Translations under genes and position numbers: made by a program
Shown here: positions 35,692-48,194 of the stretch, piece after piece
Numbering within the stretch: the stretch's first letter is position 1
Layout: every line of letters starts with the position of its first letter
Notes under the pieces: generated by a model
Database searches by the model: none
What the model saw: only the letters and a program-made list of their open reading frames with translations
What the model was told of the DNA's origin: nothing
From: Hysterium pulicare CBS 123377
Lineage: Eukaryota > Ascomycota > Dothideomycetes > Hysteriales > Hysteriaceae
Length of the DNA: 64,000 bases
Assembly (NCBI GenBank): GCA_000467715.1
Contig: AJFK01000576.1
Span: 62,001 to 126,000, forward strand
Direction: 5' to 3'

Positions 35692-36670
35692 TTACGGCCG
35701 AACAAAGTCCCAGATAAACAGCCCATGTGCCTCCTCTCCAATCTCCGGACTCGCTGCATTAACAAGCGTACGTCCACCAACTTCAGCTGTTCGTGCTATG
35801 AGTGCCACGTCAATCTTCATAAGCAGACGAAACAGAAATGGGGCATCGTCGCGGAAGATGTCCGTCGCGCAGGCTCCAGGGGACATGACATTGATGACCA
35901 CATTGGACTCTGGGGTGAGAGGACTTTGTTGAGCCAATGCGCGGACGGAAAGTAATAAAAGAAGTTTAGAAACACCGTAACTATGACCTGTTAGTTGATC
36001 CTATTAGTTTCGGCACTTTCAAGCATTATGATTAGTTCTTGGCGTACCGGTCATTCATCACTGCTCTATCTCTATCTTCCAACGCCTCAAATACCGACTT
36101 CCCTTCCTTCTCACACATCTCATACTCTTGAAACTTCGCAGTCATGAACAGATCACTTCCCACAAAGCTCAGCCGGCCCTTCGTACCATACCTTTCCGCA
36201 CTTTCCCTCAATTTCGGCAAGACCACGAATCCGACAAAGATGGCGCCAACCACATTGACGGCGATATGACTTTCCATTTCTCTTCGTAGTCCAGAGTATG
36301 GCACACAACTCGACATCAGAATACCCGCATTTTGTATCACAGCATCTAACCTGTCCAATCCTGTCACTCTTTCCCCAAAGGTCTTGATACTCTCAGCGTT
36401 GGAGATGTCGAGTAGCCATACTTCAAAAACATCCTTTCCAGTCGTGCGGACAAGTTCCTCTACCGCTGCATGGCCTTTAGTGATACTGCGGACTGCAATA
36501 ATGACTTTGGAAGCACCAAGGTGGGCAACGTGACGGGCGGCTTCCAGACATAGGCTTGTGTTCGAGCCTGTAATGATGTAGACTTGGGAAGTAAGGGGCA
36601 TTGTGGGACATGGTGGAGTGTAGAATAATTGGGAGTGGATGAACGAGGAGAGGTAGGCTATGTTAACCAT
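35692..36670 (-). CDS. Short-chain dehydrogenase/reductase with altered glycine motif
   Basis: Exons 36670-36048 and 35980-35692 join in frame to 303 residues. It has the SDR order: cofactor motif, VIIAVRSI after the second strand, DISNAESI, a QNAGI strand, an LSFVGSDLF strand with the catalytic serine, and YGVSK with the catalytic Tyr and Lys across the exon junction. The cofactor loop, however, reads TGSNTSLCLEAARH where the family has TGxxxGxG, so the second and third glycines are Ser and Cys. The start is taken at MVNIAYLSSFIHSQLF, because HSQLF..PPxPT precedes the fold in related fungal proteins; an in-frame extension to 36775 has weaker support. The substrate is unknown. Confidence 0.8.
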
Positions 36671-39277
36671 TCTTATAGGAAATTTTGAGATAAAAGTTCC
36701 ACGAGAGGCAACAGTTCGAGCCCAGCAAATAGATCCAAACATACTACAAGCTCCAATTGCTTCCTTTATACTCATTTCTCATATCTCTTGGTAATCTTGT
36801 CCTACAATAATGGGATATCAACATCCCGGAGACTCTTCATCACTGACAAAACACTCCCTTTCGACCAATCAGAATCACCTATTCTCCGCATTGTCGCGGC
36901 TTCGGCTTCTCTTGAGTCATCTCCATGTCCGGAAAGGAGAGTAATTCCTCCTGCATTGCTTCGTTTAGCTGTCTACAGGATTGAATTCGGACGAATTTCT
37001 CGGTGCTGGCGCAGTCGGGCAGATTTTATGGCGCTTCTTCGGTAGGAACTGTTTAAGCGACTATCCTCCTAGTTGAAGACATTTATGAGTTGGAATAGAA
37101 TGACAGGGGATCCGCTGCTTGTTAGACTACTCTCCAGTTTTACGCAGCTTTATTCCAGCTTCACGCTGCTTAAAGCAGCGTTAAGCCAGTCTGAAGTCCG
37201 CATTGAGCCAGCTTCGTTACGCAGAAACATCATCTCCAGTTTCTCCGCTCTGGAAAGTGTTGCTTGCCATTTTGGGTGCACACCCGTTTCCATATGCATT
37301 AAAAATGGTAATGAAATAATCGAACGAACGCCTGCGTGGCACTGCTTCTAAAGATTCGAGGCGTCAATAATTCAAGGGTGAAGGATACATCTGCAGGTTC
37401 GAGATGATGCACGTGATCGAACACTGATTGCGGCACAGCAGGAATGAAAACCGAGATATTCACCCATGATTCCTTTGGCCATTTCCACGTGCATACATAC
37501 CTACACACATCGGATGCGAGGATTGGATCGCTGGACAACACCAACACCAAGATAAGCGGTCGTCATGACGCTCCATACGATTATCTCCAACCAATAGCAA
37601 GATTGACAATTGAAGAGAGGACCCTTTCAGATCGTTCGATGCATCCTTCCAGAACTGCATCCGTCCATCAACCAAAAGGCAACCTATCTGTCGGATGTGC
37701 CGGCGCATCCTGTTAGCGTTTACGAACCCAGATGGTTGGTGAACAGCAAGCTTTCACTGCCAATCGTTGGCATCTTGGCAGAAGAAGTCTGTTTTCTTAT
37801 CATGGACCCTCTTTTCGAAGCTGACGATCCGTACCGTTGAAGAAAGATGCAAACAGACGTGGTATTGCCAGATCGCATCGCAATGGCGCCCCCTTAGGTC
37901 GGCAATCAAAGATCTTTGGCCACAATAGATGGTCGATCGCAACCCGGCCCTTCCGTTCTATCGACGTCAGCCCGCCATTAGATCGTGGAGATTGCGACGG
38001 TGAGTTGTGTCAAATCGATTCGAATCATGGCAAGCGACCAGCCGTCAACAAACAGCTGTGCAAGGCGTGTTTTACACGACGGATGACCAGCAATCACAGA
38101 TGTTGCCGCTATCAAGCACAAGCAGCTGCCCTACGGGGCTGATATCAAATGCGCACGTCGGAGGCCTCCGGTGCTCCATCTCTTCATCCCACATTGCTCC
38201 ACAAATACGGCGTGGGCGCCTCACTCGCTTGCTGGCACTCCCGAAGTAGGTCCTGGAGGGGTGGCTTGAACCCGACAAGAACTAAGTTTGATTATTTGGG
38301 ATGGCGAAACGTGCTTTTTCCAGGGAGTTTCCATCAAGCTGGCATCAGGGCATGCAAGATGTGGATGCAGACACGATCCACCCCGGGCTTTCTGAGAGGA
38401 GAGTGTTGAAGCGACGTCCAGAAAATACCTCCAAGCTTGCCGATGCGCAGCAGGGCCGCTAAGCTTCTCCTCTAAGCTTGTTCGAGGCCGTTTGCCGAGC
38501 CTGCGCAGTGCGACATGACTGGCAGCCGACACATCCAAGCACGTCAGCTTCCACGCTGATTGGTGGGCAGCCTCTGTGTTTCTTATCACACGCCACGCCA
38601 CGACGGAGACATGCGCCATGACGGGCGCACGGCATGGGTCGTGTATCCATCGCGCTCCCCTTGTGTGTTTAGGCCGTTTTGCTATTCATGTCTGCTTGAC
38701 CCCGTACCTGCCTGGGGGTCGAGTAACACAAGAATGGTCATGTCGAGAAAGTGGGATAGCCCAAATGCACTCGGGCTGCCAGCCAGGACTTCGCCGCTAC
38801 AGCACACGTACATGTCGCATCCGGCCGTGAGTCCGCTGTTACAGCTGCTGGGCATCGCACGCATATCCCACCGAGCGCAGGCTAGGGGCCCATCTTGTTC
38901 ACCCGGCTCCTCTCGAAACACCATGACTGGGCGCCGATGGCCGCTCTAGACACCCTTCCACCCTCCACATTTTCTGCCGCTTGCGGTTAGGCTTATCGGG
39001 AGCCCAGGACCAGCCCTCCATGGTCTGCTAGAGCCATGTAAGGAGCTTGTACTATATCTACCCAACATGGACCCTCTTGTGGAAGCCTTTGTGAAGCCAA
39101 CACCGACGTCCATCTATCGCCATCGCGCTGAGCCATCTCCATTGTGGAGCGTTCCCTCCTTTCACCGTCACTATCAGAGGTTTCATGACAACTTCTGCTT
39201 GACCACGCGACAACCCTCCGGAGACCAAACTCGTTGCCAACGCAGCTCCGGCTTCAGCTGCCCAACAACCGCCCACC
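36671..39277. other. Gene-poor 2.6 kb region
   Basis: The longest stretch without a recognisable gene. Both ends are upstream of divergent genes (SDR and permease), so it holds their promoters. Around 37125-37195 short inverted GCTGCTTAAAGCAGC and nearby CAGCTT/AAGCTG-like words are seen. No open frame longer than about 130 codons and no domain is recognisable on either strand. Confidence 0.45.
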
Positions 39278-41002
39278 ATGAGTTACGAGAAGTACGATCA
39301 TGATATCGAAAAGGAGCCAGTGCCGGCTACCTACATCGCCGATGGATCTGCCGTTCCTGGCGAGAGCTTTGAATATGGCAACACCACATACGCAAAGCTT
39401 CAGCGATTAGCTGGGAGGTTCAAAATCGAGCAGCGTGGAATTGAGAGAGTCCCAGAGGATGAGCGAACCGATACTTCTTTATTGAATGTTGGGACCATGG
39501 TAAGTCAAAATGTTCATTCAGCCTAATATATCTTGCACCTAGTCTGCGTCGTTTTAGATCTCAATCATACAATCTTATACATGGTCATGTTCAATCATGC
39601 GCTGATTCCATCATCCAGTGGCTATCTGCTAACATGGTCGTCTCCTCGTTCGCTATTGGTCTTCTCGGCAAGTCCATTTTCTACCTGGGCTTCGTGGATG
39701 CCATCCTGATCGTTCTGTTCTTCAACCTGATCGGTATAATCCCGGTCTGCTACTTCTCCACCTTCGGTCCTCGCTTTGGCCTGAGACAAATGGTGCTATC
39801 GAGGTACTGGTTCGGATGGTATGGCGTAAAGCTCATCGCCGTCTTCAACGTGCTAGCATGTATTGGCTGGTCCTCAGTGAACTCCATTGTCGGTGCTCAG
39901 CTCCTCAACGCCGTCAACAGCGACGTCCCTGGCTATGCAGGCATCATCATTATTGCAGTCTGCACATTCTTCGTCACTCTCTTCGGCTACAAGATCGTTC
40001 ACGCTTACGAGTTCTGGTCCTGGATCCCTACGTTCATCATCTTCCTTATCGTCCTCGGCGTCTTCGCTCACTCCGGCGCCTTCGTAAACATCCCCATGGG
40101 TGTGGGCACCTCTGAATTGGGTTCCGTTCTCTCATTTGGCTCTGTCGTCTATGGCTTTGCTACGGGATGGACATCCTATGCTGCTGACTACACCGTCTAC
40201 CAGCCCAGGAACCAATCCCGAACCAAGATTTTCTGGTCCGTCTGGCTTGGTCTCATTTTCCCACTCCTCTTCACCGAAATGCTTGGTGTAGCCATTATGT
40301 CCGCAACCGCCATCAACGACGGCCAAAACCGCTACCAGGACGGCTATGACGCCTCTGGAACCGGAGGCCTGCTCGCAGCGGTGCTCTTCCCGCCTCTCGG
40401 TGGCTTCGGCAAATTTTGCCTCGTTGTGCTTGCTCTCTCCATCATCGCAAACAACTGCCCGAACATCTACTCTGTGGCTCTGACCATGCAAGTTCTCGGA
40501 CGCTGGACCCAGCGTGTTCCGCGTTTCGTGTGGACTGGTATTGGAACCATTGTTTACATCGCAATCGCCATTCCCGGATACTCTCATTTCGAAGCCGTGT
40601 TGGAGAACTTCATGAATTTCATCGGTACGTAATATTCCGCTGATTCCTTTTCATGTCAGCGAAAAGTCTAATAATGAATGTACAGGCTACTGGCTCGCCA
40701 TCTACGAAGGCATTGCCTTCTCCGAGCATCTCATCTACAAACGCTCCATGTCCGCGTACATCCCAGACCACTATGACCAAGCTCGCAAACTGCCCCCCGG
40801 TATCGCTGCCATTGTCGCTTTCTGCTTCGGTATCGCCGGTATGGTGTGTGGCATGTCTCAAGTGTGGTTCGTGGGACCCATCGCGCTGAAGGCTGGCGAG
40901 GCACCATTTGGAGGCGACGTTGGATTTGAGTTGGGCTTTGCGTTCGCATTCGTCAGTTATGCAGTGCTACGCAAGTTCGAGCTGAAGTATTTTGGGAGAT
41001 AA
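39278..41002 (+). CDS. FCY2: Purine-cytosine permease (NCS1 family, Fcy2/FcyB type)
   Basis: Exons 39278-39499, 39619-40624 and 40686-41002 join in frame to 514 residues. It is a proton-coupled importer of adenine, guanine, hypoxanthine and cytosine at the plasma membrane in characterised fungi. A hydrophilic N-terminus ends in RGIERVPEDERTDTSLLNVGTMW, the conserved start of the family. About twelve hydrophobic segments follow, with YWFGWYGVKLIAVFNVLACIGWSS-like and FATGWTSYAADYTVY segments and NNCPNIYS in TM8. YEGIAFSEHLIYKRS comes near the end. It could share purine salvage with the IMPDH pathway, but the two genes are 12 kb apart and not co-organised. Confidence 0.92.
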
Positions 41003-42443
41003 AATGAGAGCGTGTACGTTCGAGGGGGGTGTTCAAAAATTTTCTTATATGTAATTTTGCTACTTAGTTGCCGGCATCGGAGTCCGCTCAGGCTGCTTGC
41101 TTATATCTAGAAAGCGAGCAGTGTTGATTTATTACTTGAGATATACCTACTCCATCAATACCATGGTTATAATTCCCATGTAAACATTTTTCCCATCTCC
41201 ATCGCTACGTTGTGATTGATAGCGCCATGTTCTTAGATAGCCCTGTCATCTTCCTACCGAGTTCGCGTCACGTCAGGTTTAGTCATAACACTCCTAGCTT
41301 ATGTCCACCTCGACCTACCTAGGTACCTCGAAGCTTACCGCACCCACTCCCTTGCCTGTCTCAGCATCCCAATCTATGATATGAACGCTTTCCTCCCAAA
41401 CATCTCCTGTGCCTCGGAAAGCATCCTTTCTAAATTTATTTTTCTGGAATAAGTATTCTATAGAAGACGCCCTTTTCTATCCTTGTTCTCCTCCCCCAAA
41501 CACCCACTTAATCACGACTCTACATATCCAGCCCTAAACTAAGACGATTAGAGAAACACAATAGAACAAAAATGCATGACTCGCACCCCAAGTTAAAAAA
41601 GATATTGCGTACCTATCCGCGTGCAACTCTAGTAAAGAGGCAGGCCCAAATCACTTGGTGGGACGGAATCCACGACAATAATACTACTACAACTACCGCG
41701 TACCAACAGACGGGAGAAGAAGAGAAAGTACAGCAAACACCTAACGCTAACCAAACATCAACGAATAAGAAATTATAACTACACAGTGGTGGTCGATCAA
41801 TGGCTGGCTGAACATGAGATACGCTAGGCAGAGGATCGGAGATACCGAAATCACGAAAGTCTGGCTCCCGACAATGAAACATTCTAACCCCCCTAGGTTC
41901 GAAAGTCTTATCAGTAAAGAGCAAAAGTTCATGTGACAAAGTGAAATGGCTATGGCGGGGCTTGTTTCCAAGAAGTCCTATATCTAATTTTGTGCTATTT
42001 AATTTCTCTCACACCCCTTCTCCCTATCCGAACCCGCTTCCTCACCTATTCTCCCTCCCGCGTTTGCTAAAAACTCCTGCTCCGCTCCTCCTCCTCTTAT
42101 GAAATACAAGGATCATCTTATACACATGTTGCTATCAGAAACTCTTGACGAATATTAACGTCGCCATCTCTCGTGCAGCTTCTTTTATCTTTCGTTGCGG
42201 AGCGTAACCCATGACTCGGGAATAAAACGTTTAAAAGGAAACGCGTGTACGGAATTTAGAAAGGAATGGTGGGAAAAAGTATGCGGAAACGACACTGCCA
42301 ACTCCATGCCAATGTTCCGCGAGACGAGACAAAAGAAAAGGAAAAAAAAGAAGTTATGAAGGCTAAATCGAAGGACCGGACGAGTTATAATAGGTCGATT
42401 AGAAAATAAGGCAACGTGTGAGAAGCGGGAGGAGTCGTAGACT
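41003..42443. other. Intergenic, convergent 3' flanks
   Basis: About 1.4 kb between the permease stop and the Spa2 stop. AT-rich patches and short chance frames only; nothing recognisable. Confidence 0.45.
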
Positions 42444-45400
42444 CTAGAAATCGTTCTTCAAAGTCTGCTCAACGCGCAGCTCTCCGCTCTCTATGCGTTC
42501 GACACGAAGGACAAGCTCCTATTACCACATTAACACCCACGGTCTAAAAGTTCCCAAGTCATCCGTCAACTTACCTTCATAGCCCTCGCAGTCTTGAAAG
42601 CCAACGGTGGTACTTTTTCCCGCGCCCCTTCTCTTCCGTTGACCTCCAGGAGCTGTATCCTGCAGTCCTCAAGAACCTCCACAACTGGAACCGCATGTTT
42701 CTTGAGCGCCGGATCCGCAAGCTCCTTGACCGCCTCATGCGTCCTGAAGCTTGTATCCTGCACCGTACGCGAGATATCTTGAATATAATCCGAGATAGCG
42801 CGTTCATCTTGCGGGCTTAGGGGTACGGATGCAGGCGAGGAGCGGATCGAATGGACGAGTGGCTGAATGCTTTGGACCAGTAAGGCGGTCTGATCGTCCA
42901 GGTAGTTCTGTAGGAGGGGAGAGTCAGTCTTTAGGAAAGACAAAACGTGGAAGCTAGGTGAAATCTACCTTGAACTCTGTCAACCCACTGTCTTTTTCAA
43001 CTGCAAGGCCATTCAGCACATCACTTCTTCGACTTGCCCAGCTCGAGTCTAAGCGGCGCGGTGAACTCGTACCGCTATATCCTGATTCTGCACTGCCGCC
43101 TCGGCTCCGGTGCCGTAGGTGACCCAATCCGAGCCCGTTTCCATTGAGAGATCCGTTGCTGTAGGGACTGTAAGAGGTATAGTTCTTGCTCAGTGGCATT
43201 GGTCTATCATCCTCTTCATCGCGCTCCAGCTCATCAGCAGGGGTAGGTCGGACTTTAACGAACTTTACTAGCTCAACCACTGCAGTCGTGAGGTGGCTTG
43301 CCGCGGCATCCAGGAGGCTGACAGGAGAAAGACCTCCTGCCGAAGCATGGTTCCTGCTTGCGGTAATAAGATTGTTCGCCGTGGCGCTGACTCGGGCCTT
43401 CAGTTTCTGTTGTTGTTTCTCAGGATTGGCACCCAAGTCCCCGTTGACACTGCTGCTGGGGGATTGAACCTGCGAGAGCGAACCGCCGTCGATGTCAGTC
43501 GTGATAGTCCGTACGCATTTAACCACGTTCTTCATGCACTCAAGTATATGATCTGGCTCAGATCTGCGTGCAACTTGCAGCAATTCGTCAATGCTGAGCT
43601 GGAATTTGGTGACATGCACATCTTTTACAAGACCTTCTGCGGTAGTCACATTGGCATCGCGGACGTAATTGGTGGCATCCGGAGATGCCAGCGATGAAAG
43701 GCCCATAGATGACGCCCGAAGATTGCGAAGCTGTGTCTTCGTGCGAGCATAGCGAGATTTCCATTCCTTTAACTCGGATTCGAGAGAGACCACTTGGTTG
43801 GCAAGTCGTTCTTCCTTTTCGAGCGCTTGGTCGCTTCGTGCCGAAAGAGCTCTCATCTCCTGCAGAAACATGGACGCCTCTCTGCGAACCTCTTCCGTGA
43901 CTTGCTGTTGCTGGCCGAGTTCCCTTTCCAATTCCTCATATCGCTGGCGCCACTCGCCATCTCCATTGTCCTGTGGCTCGTGAGACCTGGAATCCAACTC
44001 GGAGTTTTCTGTTCGCAATCTGTCGATCTCGGTGCGGAGAGAGGTATTGAGGTTCTCGGCATCCTCGACCCTCTGCTCCAAAGAATAACGCAAGTCGTCC
44101 CATTCGGCACGTTCAGCGGATGATGCCTATTACTCATCAGCATTAAAGCAAGGCGCCTTTGCTTATATTGACTCACGTTATCCCTTTCCTTCCCGGCAGC
44201 CCGCAGTCTCTCCAGTTCAACATCTTTATCCCTAAGCTGTCCTTCTAATGAATCGACTTTCTCTTGTAATTGCGATACTTGGTTTTGCATATCTGTGACT
44301 AATCTATTATCCTGCTGTATATATGTTAGCGAATGGCCGGTAATTATCAGAGGTATGCATACCCCAATTCCACTCATGCTCTTCAAACTCTTATTTGTCT
44401 GCCTCCTGCTTTGCCTTGGAGCAGCCCCTTCTAAATCAAATGCATCCTCCTGATCATCATCGTCATGATCTACTTCGCTCTGATCGTCATCGTCCTCTAC
44501 CATGGTGCTCTTGTTTGGTATTATAGTATTAGACTGGAAAGTCTTCGGCAGTGGACGACCGTAATCGTTCTGGCTTTGCTGCGAACCAGGACGTAAGGCT
44601 GGCGGTGGTGGTCCGCCAGGGCCATTGCGATATGGTGGTCCAGGGCCTCGGGGTGGAGGTCCGCGCATGCCTGGAGGTCCTCCATTCATGCTGTTTGGTG
44701 TTCCGGCTCGGCTTGGTGGTCCACGGGGAGCACTTCGCGTACTTGCGATACTTCCAGCAGGACTTCCTATCCGCTCAATGTCTGGTGCCGTGAACCTTGG
44801 AAACCTCCTCTCCAGCTCGTAGAAAACATCTGTAGCAAGCTGGCGAAATCGCTCGAGTGGTAAGGTCGACAGCTTTTGCCTTGCTTGGTTTCGTTTTGGG
44901 TGAAAATTGTTTTTTGGAAGCAAAAACTTTGGAGTCTCATTTCCTGGCGCGCCTGGCCCGCCCTTTCTACGATCTTGCTCTCTTCGTATTGATTCGTCGT
45001 ATACGTCAGTGCTGAGTTCCTGAAATTGTACAGCGGATAGTCGCGTGAGCTTGTCTTTTGCCCTGCTTGGTCGAGGGTTCCCCTTTTCGTCTCTTAGATA
45101 CGGCCCCAGATAGTTCTTGAGAACCCTGTAGTGTTCCCCCAATGTCTCCTCCAACATCAACATCTTTCGATTGTTGACGCTTGCATCTGACATGCTGGAG
45201 GCATATAGCCCCGTTCCGTCACTTGACCGCCCCACCGAGCTAGGCGGGGAGGGATTGCCATTACTGAGAGGTGGTCGGCTCATCCCATTGGGCATTCCTC
45301 CATCAGTCGTACTAGTACTTGTATGCACAGAGGTCGGTGGTGTTATACCTCGACTGCTTGGTGGAAGGGTGGGGGAGTAGGGATTGTCGCTGGCAAGATT

Positions 45401-45475
45401 CTGGTATCGGGTGATGGGCGACCAGTCATTGCTATCTGTCGAAACAGGCGACAGTGTTCCGTTGCGGCCGTTCAT
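42444..45475 (-). CDS. SPA2: Polarisome scaffold Spa2
   Basis: Exons 45475-44363, 44314-44177, 44126-42969, 42907-42575 and 42518-42444 join in frame to 938 residues. Spa2 organises the polarisome at hyphal tips and septa and binds MAPK-module kinases in yeast. The two tandem Spa2-homology (GIT/SHD) repeats are clear: RLSAVQFQELSTDVYDESIRR near residue 155 and TLPLERFRQLATDVFYELERR near 215. A Pro/Gly-rich linker, an acidic patch (VEDDDDQSEVDHDDDDQEDA) and a long coiled coil (DNRLVTDMQNQVSQLQ onward) follow. The C-terminal part (LLVQSIQPLVHSIRS to the end) resembles the conserved Spa2 C-terminus. All four introns are 48-61 nt and in phase 0. Confidence 0.93.
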
Positions 45476-46463
45476 GGTGTTTCGCGCTGAAGGGGGTGGC
45501 CCCTAAACGACAAGGAAAGTATTGGTAGACTCAAAACCCGCCGTTCACAGTCAGCCCAGGCGCTGTTGAATCGTAGTCCGTACTCTCGTCGAGGGGATGT
45601 TGACCACACAACGTGCAGAGTGGCGTGGGCTCAGTTACAAACTTGAAACAGCAGCTGTGAGGTAAAGACGGTGTGCTCCCTCGGCTCACGTTCCGAGGCC
45701 GCTCACAAAGGGAATCGAGGGGCGATGGCAAGCAGAACTGAACAAAGAAAGAGCGTGGATCGCCAGCTAAAGAGATCTTCTGTCGGTGCGAAAAAAGGAG
45801 CGAAGGATGTATTGATTATAGAGTCGAGTAGGTAGGCGAAGGGGGAGTTGGTGGGAAATGTCGCTATCCCTTTCAGCAATCTTGGCAACGAGAATCGCGC
45901 GCTAACAATGCCAGGCACAGCAGGCTTCCAGAAGAGCGCGAATCACCGGGCCTAGAAGAGGTCCCTGGCCCGCGAGCCAACCTACAATAAGCAGTGAAAG
46001 GGAACGCTGTATGATTGCCACCCCCCCGTTCGCTGGCTTCAGCCTTCCCCAGCTTGCCAGCGTTGAAGGCTAAATGCGGCCGGAGACAGCAGGATGCAGC
46101 CAGAGCAATCTTGGAAGATGCGGACAACCCCTGCACGCGCCAGCCCTAACAACACATGGAAGAAACAACGCGTGCGCGCGCCATCAAGATCCAGGGAGAT
46201 TTGCATTCATGCGTCCTACAAACATTCGGTGACAGTATGAAGGCATCAACCCAGCCGGTGCATGTTTAAGTAGGTAGGTAGGTATGCAAAGACTCGTTAT
46301 TCCGTCCTGCATGAATTGTGTACCTGTCAAATGCGCCCTAGCCGCTCGCCCACCCGGAATCGGCCAAGCCACGTGCGCTTAAAATGCCCATGCCATATAA
46401 CCAAGACACAGACACAGACAATGAATACAAGAGCGCCATGCTCCAGAACCCCTTCAACTTTGT
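45476..46463. promoter_or_regulatory. Upstream region of SPA2
   Basis: About 1 kb between the Spa2 start and the stop of the ING-family gene. It should hold the SPA2 promoter. A short TAGG repeat occurs at 46270-46284. No product is recognisable. Confidence 0.4.
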
Positions 46464-47799
46464 TCAGCGAGCCCGCTTGATCTTGCTCGGGGGCTTGGTC
46501 CTGCAGTCTGGACAAAGCCAGTCCCCCACCGGCTCTTCCTTGATGCCAACACATTCCCAATGGAACCATTGGTATTTGCAGTCTTCGTTATCACACGCAA
46601 CCATGTCGCCATAACTCACACTTTGACAGAAGCAGTACTTGGTGTCATCACCTTCATCATCCTCTTGATCTGCTGCTCCAGCCCCGGACAGCTCGTCTTC
46701 AGTCCCGGCTTCGCTTGCCATGCTCTCGTCATCTGCCGTGGTCGATGGCGATGCCCTGGACCCGGCAGTCAGACGCTTGCGGTTCCTATGTTTTGACCCA
46801 TTCTTCGTGCCAAGCTGTCTACGAAGTGATTGCTGCGGTATTGGTTTTTTCATCGTTATCGGTCTCTTGGGTTGCACACTGCCAGCTCGACTGCCTGGTG
46901 TTGAAGGTTTGGGTGTACCTGGCCCTATTGATGCCGGTCGAGCAAGGTTTGAGGAAGCCGATGGAAGGGTGCCGAGATTGGCGGTGGGGCGCGCGCGTCG
47001 TTTACCATCGCTCCCCGCCGACATCTCGCGTTCCTGCCTTGCACTTGCTTGGTTTGTATTTTGCGCATTGATGAGCCTTTGTTGATTGAGAATTGCTTGA
47101 GCTTGCATGTTCTGCATAGACGACGTAGACGACGGTGGTACGCGATTGCCAATGCCAATCGCTGCCGCACTGGCAATGCGAGCAATAGCAGCATGCGCAA
47201 TATTTCCTCCACCCCCAGTATTCCCGGAGAGTGGATGAAGTGGCGTGTTGGCTCCCGTAGTACTAGATGAAGGTGGCGGGACCATATTTCCAGGAGATTC
47301 CCGAAGTAGGGAAGGCATTTGAGGGTCCGTGGGAATAGATCCATCATTTTGGAGATCACGCATTTTGATATCAAGTCGTTTGACGTGTCGGTCGAGCTGG
47401 GATGCAGGTTAAATCAAGTTTAATCGCTCGTAGGCGAATACACATACCAGAGCAGCAGCCTTTTCGCTGAGGCCAATCTTCTCCTCCTGTAAAATCTGCG
47501 CTCTGTCATAATTCTGAAGAACTATCTTAGAATACGGTTCTTCCTTTGGATTCTGTACGAGGCTGCCGTTCAACTTGATGAACTTTTGCAAGCTCCCGTC
47601 CCGTGCATTGATGATACTCCGACATTCTTGGATCTGCTGATCCTTGGCTTGCATTTCTTCGTAGAGATGTGTGATTTCCGCGGGAAGGTTGGCGACTTCT
47701 TAACAACTTAATAAGATCCATAGAGAATACCGATGAGGGAGACCTACCATCATGAATGAATTGCTCCAACACCGAGGCTGGATCTTCAGCGATGGCCAT
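46464..47799 (-). CDS. YNG2: ING-family PHD-finger protein, Yng2/NuA4 type
   Basis: Exons 47799-47748, 47695-47448 and 47396-46464 join in frame to 410 residues. The N-terminal ING domain ([39 protein letters not shown]) forms a helical dimer and tethers the protein to its complex. A long low-complexity middle follows. The C-terminal PHD finger ([40 protein letters not shown]) keeps all eight zinc ligands and the aromatic residues that read H3K4me3. The CFCQ.VS.GDMVACD and CKY.WFH pattern is closer to Yng2 (NuA4 acetyltransferase) than to Pho23 (Rpd3L). The acceptor of intron 1 is a tandem AAGAAG, so a one-residue variant (extra Glu, exon from 47698) is possible. Confidence 0.88.
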
Positions 47800-48194
47800 G
47801 ATGATCCTGGCTCACGCTCGATGGCCAACGCGGGAAAGAAAGATGACAACAGCTCAGAAGTATAAAACAATCCTCTAGAGACGGAAGGAACTTGACCGTC
47901 GATGGAATCTTGATGGAAAAGTTGCCTCGAGTGAAGGAAGTCAATGTTGAGTCAAGTGAAGTGGCAACCGTGCCAAAGCGTGGTTCCACCACGCGCAATA
48001 ACAACTGAGGGTGATTTCTTAGTGATAGCACCTGTTTTCTTCCTGGAGAATAAATACTATCGTTATCCTCCGTCGTGTATCTGCGACGTCAAGAGTTTGT
48101 TGTTTGCTAAGTGGGCAACGAAACACGAAAGCTCAACGTCGCCGCGACCGAACACGGTTAGAGTGAGTCCTCGGCAGAAACGCGCGATACCGAA
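47800..48194. promoter_or_regulatory. Shared divergent promoter, YNG2-type / HOS2-type genes
   Basis: 395 bases between the start codons of two head-to-head chromatin genes. No coding sequence is recognised between them. The short distance makes shared control likely, but I see no specific binding site I can name. Confidence 0.55.

Noticed and set aside
38250-38285. A GGTTCAAGCC word on the minus strand, like a tRNA B box
   Set aside because: No A box at the right distance and no cloverleaf can be drawn. I found no tRNA gene in the window.
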